DNA of 64,000 bases, taken from assembly GCF_002844235.1 (NCBI RefSeq), contig NZ_PGTS01000001.1:310001-374000 (forward strand), read 5' to 3'. The DNA comes from Thalassospira povalilytica (GTDB lineage Bacteria > Pseudomonadota > Alphaproteobacteria > Rhodospirillales > Thalassospiraceae). The position numbers were made by a program, and so were the translations under genes. Position 1 is the first letter of the stretch. The number at the start of each line of letters is the position of its first letter. Below, piece by piece: positions 10,156 to 17,653 of this stretch. A model generated the notes under the pieces. It did not search any database. It had not been told where the DNA came from and saw nothing but the letters and a program-made list of their open reading frames with translations.

Positions 10156-11229
10156 ATGGCTGGATTTTCGATGCGTCCCTGCGGTGATTTCCGAACGACC
10201 TATCGTCAGGATACCCGCATTTACGATACGACCTATATCCGCAATGCCGCGATCCTTGGCATTCTTGCGGTGGCAATGATCCCGTTTGTTCTGGATGGCT
10301 ATTACGTCAACCTGTTCATCCAGATCTCGTACTTTGCGATTGCGGCACTTGGATTGAATATCCTGGTCGGTTTTACGGGTCAGATTTCACTGGGCCATGC
10401 GGCGTTCTTTGGCTTTGGCGCCTTTGCATCGGCCTGGATCAACAACACGACCGGCATTCCGGTGTTGCTGTCCATTCCGCTTGCCGGCCTGATGACGGCG
10501 GCTGTTGGTATGCTGTTTGGTCTGCCTGCGGCCCGGATCAAGGGGCTTTATCTGGCGATTGCGACCCTGGCGGCCCAGTTCATTCTTGAAGATTTCTTTG
10601 CCCGTGCCGAATGGTTTACCGGTGGTTCCTATGGTGCGGCGGCCAACCCGATCAATGTGTTCGGCTATGAAATTCTTGATGATTTCAGCTTCTTCTATGT
10701 GTCGCTGTTCTTCCTGGTCCTGATGTATCTTTTGGGTACCAACCTGATGCGGACCCGTGATGGTCGTGCCTTTGTTGCGGTACGTGACCATTACCTGTCA
10801 GCTGAAATCATGGGCATCAATCTGACGAAATACCGTCTGATGAGCTTTGCTATCTCGTCCTTCTATGCCGGTGTCGGCGGGGCGATGTACGGGCATTATC
10901 TCGGCTTTGTTTCGGCCGAAGGTTTCACCATTCTGCTGTCGATCCAGTTCCTTGGCATGATCATTATCGGTGGTCTCGGATCGGTCAAAGGCACCCTGAT
11001 GGGAACCGTCTTTATGGTGCTTCTGCCCGAAGTCATGGAAAGCGGTGTCAGCGCATTAAGCGTTTTTGAATGGGCAAGTTCGACGGCCGTGACCGACGGG
11101 CTGGCTTATATCAAGGAGATGGCAATTGGTCTGGCCATCATCCTGTTCCTGATCTTTGAGCCGGATGGGCTTGCCCATCGCTGGCAACAGATCAGGGCGT
11201 ACTGGAAGCTTTATCCCTTCTCGTACTGA
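10156..11229 (+). CDS. livM: Branched-chain amino acid-type ABC transporter permease, LivM family
   Basis: Second permease of the importer, 357 residues, with multiple membrane segments and the LivM signatures LGLNILVGFTGQISLGHAAFFGFGAF and FLGMIIIGGLGSVKGTLMG. The N-terminal 30 residues (MAGFSMRPCGDFRTTYRQDTRIYDT) are hydrophilic and longer than in many LivM proteins. The gene lies 18 bases after livH. A GC-rich hairpin without a U-tract (arms 11243-11250 and 11267-11274) follows the stop. Confidence 0.95.
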   Translation: MAGFSMRPCGDFRTTYRQDTRIYDTTYIRNAAILGILAVAMIPFVLDGYYVNLFIQISYFAIAALGLNILVGFTGQISLGHAAFFGFGAFASAWINNTTGIPVLLSIPLAGLMTAAVGMLFGLPAARIKGLYLAIATLAAQFILEDFFARAEWFTGGSYGAAANPINVFGYEILDDFSFFYVSLFFLVLMYLLGTNLMRTRDGRAFVAVRDHYLSAEIMGINLTKYRLMSFAISSFYAGVGGAMYGHYLGFVSAEGFTILLSIQFLGMIIIGGLGSVKGTLMGTVFMVLLPEVMESGVSALSVFEWASSTAVTDGLAYIKEMAIGLAIILFLIFEPDGLAHRWQQIRAYWKLYPFSY

Positions 11230-11333
11230 TAAAGACCCCGAACCCGGCCCGCTTAAAAACAAAAAAGGGCCGGGACCAAAACGGGGAGACCGGGAGGCTA
11301 TCTTTGATGAAAACGTCCAAGGGAGACGTCGTT

Positions 11334-12572
11334 ATGAAGAGACTGATTGCTGCGACCGCGATGGTTGCAACCGGCTTGTCGTTCTCGGCAGCCAAAGCAG
11401 ACGAAGTATTTGTCGGCCATCTGATGGATATTACCGGTGCGACCGGCTTTATCGGCAAGTTCTATGCTGATGGTGTGCGTGATGCGCTGTCTTACATCAA
11501 CACCCATGGCGGGATTGACGGTACGGTTCTGGATTCTGAATCGGTTGACTATGCCTACAAGGTTCCCCAGGCGATTGCGAACTACAAGAAATGGCGTTCG
11601 CGCAACAACATGGTTGCCATGCAGGGCTGGGGCACAGGCGATACCGAAGCACTGATCAGCTTCGTTGCCAAGGACAAGGTTCCGGTTTACTCGGCATCCT
11701 ATTCCGGTCACCTGACCGACCCGACCGCGAAAAACCCGAAAACGGCAAAACCGGCACCGTATAACTTCTTCTATGGCGCATCCTATTCCGATGCCTGCCG
11801 TGCAATGGTTCAGTGGGCTGCTGAAGACTGGAAAAACTCCGGTGGTTCCGGCAAGCCGGTCTTCTCGCATATCGGGGACAACCACCCGTATCCGAACGCA
11901 CCGAAAGAAGCCTGTGCAGAATATGCCAACGAGCTTGGCTTTGAAGTAACCGCACCGGTGGTTGTTTCGATGAAGCCGGGTGACTTCAAGGCACAATGCC
12001 TGACCCTGAAAGAAGCCGGGACCAACTATGGGTATCTTGGCAACCTTGGCCCGTCGGTTGTGTCGCTGGTTAAATCCTGTGACACGGTTGGCGCAACCCC
12101 GAAATGGCTGGCCAACATCTGGGCGGGTGACTACGAAACGCTCAAAACCATTGGCGATGTTGAAAACTATGTCTTCCCGGCCATGACCAGCTTCTGGACC
12201 GACGAAGGCGTTCCGGGCATGGATCTGGTCCGCGAAATCTCCAAGATGTCTGATCGTTCGGGCACCGAGTTCCGCACCCACCATTACATCCGTGGCATTT
12301 GCTCGGCCTATTACATGAAAGAAGCCATGGAATGGGCAAAGGCCAATGGCGGCATTACCGGTGAAAACATCAAGGCCGGCATGTATGCCCGCACCAACTG
12401 GGTCCCCAAAGGCCTTGAAGGTGTGTGCATGGAAGCAACCTGGACTGCCGAAGACCATCGCGGCATCAACACCGTCAACATCTATAACGGCAGCGCCAAA
12501 GGTGGCGAAGTCACGGTCAAAAAAGAAACGACCGTTACCCTGCCGCGTCGTGACGACTGGCTCGGTTACTAA
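11334..12572 (+). CDS. Periplasmic substrate-binding protein of the Liv-type importer
   Basis: Captures the substrate in the periplasm and delivers it to the LivH/LivM pair. The 412-residue protein begins with a Sec signal peptide (MKRLIAATAMVATGLSFSAAKA) and then a type I periplasmic-binding fold (VGHLMDITGATGFIGKFYADGV). Upstream starts at TTG 11304 and ATG 11307 are open, but ATG 11334 has GGGAGA at a good spacing and leaves a proper signal peptide. It diverges from typical LivJ: the GP.AGPGA ligand motif is absent and the mature protein is aromatic-rich, so a non-amino-acid ligand is plausible. A strong hairpin follows at 12606-12652. Confidence 0.9.
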   Translation: MKRLIAATAMVATGLSFSAAKADEVFVGHLMDITGATGFIGKFYADGVRDALSYINTHGGIDGTVLDSESVDYAYKVPQAIANYKKWRSRNNMVAMQGWGTGDTEALISFVAKDKVPVYSASYSGHLTDPTAKNPKTAKPAPYNFFYGASYSDACRAMVQWAAEDWKNSGGSGKPVFSHIGDNHPYPNAPKEACAEYANELGFEVTAPVVVSMKPGDFKAQCLTLKEAGTNYGYLGNLGPSVVSLVKSCDTVGATPKWLANIWAGDYETLKTIGDVENYVFPAMTSFWTDEGVPGMDLVREISKMSDRSGTEFRTHHYIRGICSAYYMKEAMEWAKANGGITGENIKAGMYARTNWVPKGLEGVCMEATWTAEDHRGINTVNIYNGSAKGGEVTVKKETTVTLPRRDDWLGY

Positions 12573-12605
12573 GACCTGAGTCCAGACAGACGAATGTCTC
12601 CCAGT

Positions 12606-12652
12606 CTGTTCGGGGGCAAGGCATAAGACGCAAGATGCCTTGTCCCCGACAG
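12606..12652 (+). repeat. Long intergenic hairpin between binding-protein gene and livF
   Basis: Arms 12606-12624 and 12635-12652 pair over about 18 bp, with one bulge and one G-U pair, closing on a 10-base loop. There is no U-tract, so it is not a classic terminator. It sits 3' of the binding-protein gene. Such hairpins often stabilise upstream mRNA and raise binding-protein expression above that of the membrane subunits; that role is inferred here. Confidence 0.65.
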
Positions 12653-12687
12653 GGGGGATCACCAAGCGATAATTCGAAGGGGACACC

Positions 12688-13509
12688 ATGGCAGAGCCCG
12701 CCCGCAAAATTGAGACCGCCGAACCGATGCTGTCGGTCAATAACATCGAAGTTGTTTATGACGAGGTTATCCTTGTCCTGCGCGGCGTATCGCTGGAAGT
12801 TCCGCAAGGCAAGATCGTCACCCTGCTGGGACCGAACGGTGCTGGCAAGTCGACCACGCTTAAGGCGATTTCAGGTTTGCTGAAAACCGAAGACGGCGAA
12901 GTCACCCGTGGCGACATCAATTTCATGGGCCAGCAGATCGCCAATGGCAGCCCGGAAGAAATCGTGCGTTCCGGCCTGTTCCAGGTGATGGAAGGCCGCC
13001 GCATCATTGAAGACATGACCTGTATCGAGAACCTGCGTTTGGGGGCCTATACCCGCAAGGACAAGGGCGTCAAAGACGATATCGAAATGGTCTTTGAATA
13101 TTTCCCGCGCCTGAAGGAACGCACCGGGCTTGCCGGTTATCTGTCGGGCGGGGAACAGCAGATGCTGGCAATCGGCCGGTCCCTGATGGCGCGTCCGAAA
13201 ATGATCCTGCTTGATGAACCGTCAATGGGTTTGTCGCCGCTTCTGGTTAAGGAAGTGTTCGGGATTATCGAAAAGATCAATCGCGAACAGGGCATCACGA
13301 TGCTGATCGTTGAACAGAATGCCAACTTTGCGCTTAAGGTTGCCGACTATGGCTATATCATGGAAAGCGGCAAAGTGGTTCTTGACGGTACCCGCGACGA
13401 GCTTTTGAACAACGAAGACGTCAAGGAATTCTATCTTGGCGGTGGTTCCGAAGAACGCAAAAGCTTCAAGAACATCAAGTCCTACAAACGCCGCAAGCGT
13501 TGGCTGTAA
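12688..13509 (+). CDS. livF: Branched-chain amino acid-type ABC transporter ATPase, LivF family
   Basis: Second ATPase of the importer, 273 residues. Walker A GPNGAGKS lies at 48-55, the signature is LSGGEQQMLAIGRSL, Walker B is MILLDEPS and the H-loop is LIVEQNA. The N-terminal 20 residues and the basic tail (KSFKNIKSYKRRKRWL) extend beyond typical LivF (about 237). AAGGGGA precedes ATG 12688. The second ligase-family gene follows after 46 bases. Confidence 0.94.
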   Translation: MAEPARKIETAEPMLSVNNIEVVYDEVILVLRGVSLEVPQGKIVTLLGPNGAGKSTTLKAISGLLKTEDGEVTRGDINFMGQQIANGSPEEIVRSGLFQVMEGRRIIEDMTCIENLRLGAYTRKDKGVKDDIEMVFEYFPRLKERTGLAGYLSGGEQQMLAIGRSLMARPKMILLDEPSMGLSPLLVKEVFGIIEKINREQGITMLIVEQNANFALKVADYGYIMESGKVVLDGTRDELLNNEDVKEFYLGGGSEERKSFKNIKSYKRRKRWL

Positions 13510-13555
13510 CGGCCTGAATGCTTTGGTGACGGAATTTTGAAGAAAGACGGGCAGG

Positions 13556-14791
13556 ATGCTGACGACATATTACGACGCACGTGAAACGCGCAATCCCGCA
13601 GACCGCGAAGCCGGTCTGATGGCGGCACTGCCGCGCATCCTTCATCATGCAAGGGAAAAATCGGCCGGCTATGGCCGCATTCTTGCCGATATCGACCCGC
13701 GAACAATTACCTCGCGCGATGCGCTGGCGACCTTGCCGGTAACCCGCAAATCCGATCTGATTGATGCCCAGGCCCGGGAACTTCCCCTTGCCGGATTGAA
13801 TGCAACGCCGGTTCCGGCGATGGCGCGCATGTTCCAAAGCCCCGGCCCGATCTATGATCCGCAGGGAAAAGGCGATGACTGGTGGCGCATGGGGCGTGCG
13901 TTCTTTGCGGCCGGTTTCCGTCCGGGCGATATCGTGCATAACTGCCTGTCCTATCACCTGACACCGGGTGGGTTCATTTTCGACAGCGGGGCGCGTGCCT
14001 GTGGCTGCGTAGTCGTACCGGCCGGCGTCGGGCAAAGCGAAGCCCAAGTCAAGGCGATCAGTGATCTGAAACCGGCTGGCTATAGCGGCACGCCTTCTTT
14101 CCTGAAAATCCTGATGGAAAAGGCCGATGAACTCGGTGCCGATATTTCATCGATCAAGCGTGCCCTTGTTTCGGGCGAAGCATTGCCGCCTTCGTTGCGC
14201 GACTGGTTTGCGGAACGCGGGATTGCGATGCTGCAATGTTATGCCAGTGCCGACCTTGGCCTGATTGCCTATGAAAGTGACGCCAAGGACGGCATGATCA
14301 TTGCCGAGGACATTATCCTTGAAATCGTGCGCCCGGGCACCGGGGAACCGGTTGCAGATGGCGAAGTCGGCGAAGTCGTGGTCACGACCCTGAATATGGA
14401 TTATCCGCTGATCCGGTTTGCTACGGGTGATCTGTCGGCCATTGCGGTTGGGCAAAGCCCGTGCGGGCGCACCAATGACCGGATCAAGGGATGGATGGGC
14501 CGTGCCGATCAGACCACCAAGGTCAAGGGCATGTTTGTTCATCCAAGTCAGGTTGCCGAAATCGTCAAGCGCCACGACGCCATCACCAAGGCGCGTCTGG
14601 TTGTAACCCGTGAAAATGACAATGATGTCATGACCCTTCTGTGCGAAGGCAACGAGGCATCAGCAGATCTGGATGCAATTGGTGAAACCATGGCCGGTGT
14701 TTGCAAGCTGCGCGGCGTGGTTGCCTTTAACCCGTCCGGAACATTGCCAAATGACGGCAAGGTCATTGATGACCGGCGTGATCACGGATAA
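13556..14791 (+). CDS. Phenylacetate-CoA ligase-like (PaaK superfamily) AMP-binding protein with altered P-loop
   Basis: This 411-residue protein matches the PaaK architecture: the N-terminal ARETRNPADREA segment, an A5-like region CYASADLGLIAYES, the A7 region IRFATGDLSAI with its conserved Asp, and RIKGWMGRADQTTKVKGMFVHPSQ near the C-terminus. The Ser/Thr/Gly-rich phosphate loop expected near residue 90 is replaced by MFQSPGPIYDPQGKGDD, which lacks SSGTTGKP. Either the nucleotide is bound differently or the protein is not a normal ligase. It is the last gene of the importer cluster and ends before a strong terminator. Confidence 0.8.
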   Translation: MLTTYYDARETRNPADREAGLMAALPRILHHAREKSAGYGRILADIDPRTITSRDALATLPVTRKSDLIDAQARELPLAGLNATPVPAMARMFQSPGPIYDPQGKGDDWWRMGRAFFAAGFRPGDIVHNCLSYHLTPGGFIFDSGARACGCVVVPAGVGQSEAQVKAISDLKPAGYSGTPSFLKILMEKADELGADISSIKRALVSGEALPPSLRDWFAERGIAMLQCYASADLGLIAYESDAKDGMIIAEDIILEIVRPGTGEPVADGEVGEVVVTTLNMDYPLIRFATGDLSAIAVGQSPCGRTNDRIKGWMGRADQTTKVKGMFVHPSQVAEIVKRHDAITKARLVVTRENDNDVMTLLCEGNEASADLDAIGETMAGVCKLRGVVAFNPSGTLPNDGKVIDDRRDHG

Positions 14792-14837
14792 TCGCGCCGA
14801 TAGTGCCAAATTTTATTCCCGCTCGGGATAACTTGCG

Positions 14838-14867
14838 CCGTCCGGTCTGACCGGGCGGTTTTTTTTT
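14838..14867 (+). terminator. Rho-independent terminator of the importer-ligase cluster
   Basis: A 9-bp stem (arms 14838-14846 and 14850-14858, one G-U pair) closes on CTG and is followed by nine T residues. The T-run reaches the stop codon of the convergent permease gene at 14866. Confidence 0.88.
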
Positions 14868-16131
14868 AGGACACTGCTGTTCCGATCTGCACCACAAGTC
14901 CACCTGCCAATATCAGGAAGATCACACCGATCAGGGCATTTTTCGGGGTCAGTATCGATGTCTTGCTGCCGTGATGATCATGTCCGTGGTCATGTCCGTG
15001 ATCATGATCGTGGTTGTGACCATGCCCGCCGGAACCGGCTTTTTGTGCCAGTGCGCGCAACCGGATCAAAACGGCTACCAGTACAAATGCCGCAATATTC
15101 AGGAACAATGTGTAATTGACGCCAAATGCACTGATTTCGGCAATGTCCCGGCTGCTTTCGGGGACCTGGTCAAGTGCCGCAAAGGCATAATGCAGAAGCA
15201 ACGCCGTTGCGACGATACTGACATACATCACACCCGCAATATAAAGCGCGGTTTTCCAGCCGTAATAGCGTGCATTCACTTTCACCAGCGGCGGGACCAT
15301 CAAATCGGAATAGATAAAGCCCATAATACCGGCAAAACTGACGCCGCCTGCACTCAGCACGGTGGCAAGCGGGATATTGCCCATGGACCCGATAAAGGTC
15401 GCAGCGGCAACAAACGGGGCAATCAATGCGTTTTCCAACACCCGCAGGAATGGCAGATCGGCACCGCTTGCGCCATCATCGGCAAGAAACAGCGTCTGCC
15501 ACACATGGTCTGGCACAAACACCGCAATAAATCCGGCAACGGTAAAACCGATCAGGATTTCACGCCAAACCATCTGCCATTCCATGACGAAACGGTTGCC
15601 GACCTGTTGCCATCCCTCGATCGATGCAATGCGTTTTTTCCAGTCGAAATCGTCATCCTCATGACCGGTCGCGTCATCTGCATGATCGCGGGCCTTGTCA
15701 ATCAGTTTGGTCGGATATGTCAGACGGATCAGGATGGCCGAAATCACGATCATGATGATGCCGCCGACGATCTCTGCGACCAGAAACTGCCATCCGAGAA
15801 ACAGAAAGATCAGGACGCCCAGTTCAATGACCAGATTGGTCGATGCAAACATGAAAGCGACGGTTGCGATGAAATGCGCGCCTTTCTGAAAAAGCGATCT
15901 CGCAGCGGACAGCGCGGCAAAAGAACAGGAACTTGAAAGCGCGCCAAACATCCCGGCCAGTGAAATGCTTTTGGCACCGCCATCGCCCATATGGTCAACC
16001 AGTCGGCGTTTGGGCACAAAGACCTGGATTGCAGCACTGATGGCATAGCCAAGAACGAAAGCCCAAAGCGCATTCCAGAAAAAACCAAGGGCCGTTACAA
16101 CGCCATTTGCATATTGATCAAGAATGTTCAT
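14866..16131 (-). CDS. ArsP/DUF318-like permease with a histidine-rich cytoplasmic or loop segment
   Basis: Integral membrane protein of 421 residues. About eight hydrophobic segments are arranged as two repeats with the predicted-permease (PF03773) pattern GMFGALSSSCSFAALSAARSLFQKGAH and, in the second half, GSMGNIPLATVLSAGGVSFAG. In organoarsenical exporters of this family the first motif contains TPLCSCG; here it is SSSCSF. Before the last membrane helix lies an 18-residue run of His, Asp, Gly and Asn (nucleotides 14971-15024), a likely metal-binding loop. It is probably a metal or metalloid permease, but the substrate is unknown. It is convergent with the ligase cluster. Confidence 0.8.
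   Translation of the reverse strand: MNILDQYANGVVTALGFFWNALWAFVLGYAISAAIQVFVPKRRLVDHMGDGGAKSISLAGMFGALSSSCSFAALSAARSLFQKGAHFIATVAFMFASTNLVIELGVLIFLFLGWQFLVAEIVGGIIMIVISAILIRLTYPTKLIDKARDHADDATGHEDDDFDWKKRIASIEGWQQVGNRFVMEWQMVWREILIGFTVAGFIAVFVPDHVWQTLFLADDGASGADLPFLRVLENALIAPFVAAATFIGSMGNIPLATVLSAGGVSFAGIMGFIYSDLMVPPLVKVNARYYGWKTALYIAGVMYVSIVATALLLHYAFAALDQVPESSRDIAEISAFGVNYTLFLNIAAFVLVAVLIRLRALAQKAGSGGHGHNHDHDHGHDHGHDHHGSKTSILTPKNALIGVIFLILAGGLVVQIGTAVS
14971..15024 (-). repeat. Short tandem repeat encoding His/Asp/Gly-rich segment
   Basis: Eighteen codons encode alternating His with Asp, Gly or Asn (HGHNHDHDHGHDHGHDHH). They arise from a 12-base unit (CATGTCCGTGGT and close variants on the plus strand) repeated imperfectly. 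Copy number could vary between strains. Confidence 0.85.
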
Positions 16132-16263
16132 TTCTGCCGTCCGCTCGGAATTGGAAATTCATCGGGATAAACATCTAACGGTCAGAATTTCAAAGAGTTC
16201 CAAGATAGGTTTTTGTCCGCATCTGTGTATGATGTGCAAAACATCAAACATGTCGGGGGGACA

Positions 16264-17472
16264 ATGGCGCGCACGGGCAAAGGCTTTGCCGTTACAATGA
16301 TTACGGTTTGCCAGTTAATGGCACTTGCCCTGTGGTTTTCGGCGACCGCGGTGCTACCGCAATTGCGCAGCGAATTTGATATCGGCGCATTGCAGTCTTC
16401 GCTGTTTACCAGTTCGGTTCTTCTTGGCTTTGTAATGGGGACGGTAACCAGTGCGGTTTTCGGATTGGCCGACCGGATCGAACCGCGTCGTTTCTGGGCC
16501 GCGTCGGCAATCATTGCCGCAACCGCCAATATCCTGATCCTTGTGGTGCCGATTGATGGTGTGGTGGTGATCTTGCTGCGCCTGATCACCGGCATATGCA
16601 TGGCGGGCATCTATCCGATCGGCATGAAAATGGTTGCGACCTGGTCGCGCGGCGATACCGGATTTCTGGTCGGGCTTCTGGTTGGTGCATTGACCATGGG
16701 CTCTGCCTTGCCGCATCTGTTTTCGGTGGCGGTTCCCCTTGATTGGCGGTTGGTGATCGTAACGGCAAGTGTGTCGGCCTATCTGGCGGCCTTTGCCGTT
16801 TTGTTTGTGCATCTGGGCGGAACACCGGGAAGGTCGCCGCGCTTTGATCCGCGCATGGTCGGTAAAATCTGGTCCAACAAGCCATTGCGCCATGCCTGTT
16901 ATGGTTATTTCGGGCATATGTGGGAACTTTATGCCATGTGGGGCTGGATCGGGTTGTTCCTGTATGGGGCCTATTCAGACCGGATGGTCGATAATCCCGG
17001 CATGTGGTCGGCATTATCGACCTTTGCCATCGTCGGGATCGGCGCGTTCGGATCGCTTGCCGGGGGATATTATGCCGACCGGATCGGGCGGACGACCGTT
17101 ACAATTACCGCCATGGTCATCAGCGGTGCCTGCGCACTGGTTGCCGGTGCCTTCGGAGATGCGCCATTTGCGGTCCTTCTTCTGATTTGCATTGTCTGGG
17201 GTATTTCGGTGGTGGCGGATTCCGCACAGTTTTCATCCTGCGTGATTGAACTGGCCGATCCCCATCAGGTCGGAACAGCCCTGACCCTGCAAAATGCCAT
17301 CGGTTTTCTGATCGCGCTGGTATCGATCCATTTGGTGCCGGTTGTGGCTGACTGGGCCGGTTGGTGGGGGGCGTTTGCCATGCTGTCGATCGGGCCGGTG
17401 GCCGGCACAATTGCCATGATCCGTTTGCGCATGATGCCCGAAGCATCGCTTCTGGCTGGTGGGCGGAAATAA
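16264..17472 (+). CDS. Major facilitator superfamily transporter
   Basis: This 402-residue inner-membrane protein has 12 hydrophobic segments. Its MFS features include the loop GLADRIEPRRFW after helix 2 and the second-half equivalent YYADRIGRTT. The N-terminus (QLMALALWFSATAVLPQLRSEF) resembles NarK/cyanate-type MFS proteins, but no substrate can be assigned. ATG 16264 follows a run of G residues at Shine-Dalgarno distance. A non-ATG in-frame start 51 bases upstream would add a hydrophilic tail and is unlikely. It is divergent from the permease ending at 14866. Confidence 0.88.
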   Translation: MARTGKGFAVTMITVCQLMALALWFSATAVLPQLRSEFDIGALQSSLFTSSVLLGFVMGTVTSAVFGLADRIEPRRFWAASAIIAATANILILVVPIDGVVVILLRLITGICMAGIYPIGMKMVATWSRGDTGFLVGLLVGALTMGSALPHLFSVAVPLDWRLVIVTASVSAYLAAFAVLFVHLGGTPGRSPRFDPRMVGKIWSNKPLRHACYGYFGHMWELYAMWGWIGLFLYGAYSDRMVDNPGMWSALSTFAIVGIGAFGSLAGGYYADRIGRTTVTITAMVISGACALVAGAFGDAPFAVLLLICIVWGISVVADSAQFSSCVIELADPHQVGTALTLQNAIGFLIALVSIHLVPVVADWAGWWGAFAMLSIGPVAGTIAMIRLRMMPEASLLAGGRK

Positions 17473-17653
17473 CCCGGCAGTTGAAAACGCCAAAATCACG
17501 GGTGATCATCTTCACTTGACAGTCAGAAGGTGAAAATCTGCGCCGTTTGGGTTTTCTTGACCATTTTCTGAACAAATATTACCTTCTGCCGGAATTTTCT
17601 TGCTGTCTCGCGTTGGGGGCGATGCGGCGATTATCCAAAAATAAGGGTCTTTC

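Noticed and set aside
11298-12746. 482-codon minus-strand open frame opposite the binding-protein gene
   Set aside because: It is the shadow of the periplasmic binding protein, whose signal peptide, ribosome site and fold are clear on the plus strand.
14971-15024. Short spaced repeats as a possible CRISPR or structural array
   Set aside because: The repeats are a coding microsatellite for a His/Asp/Gly run within the permease gene, in frame throughout.
17516-17521. TTGACA box upstream of mrpA as a sigma-70 promoter
   Set aside because: No acceptable -10 hexamer occurs at 16-18 bases, so I did not call a promoter.
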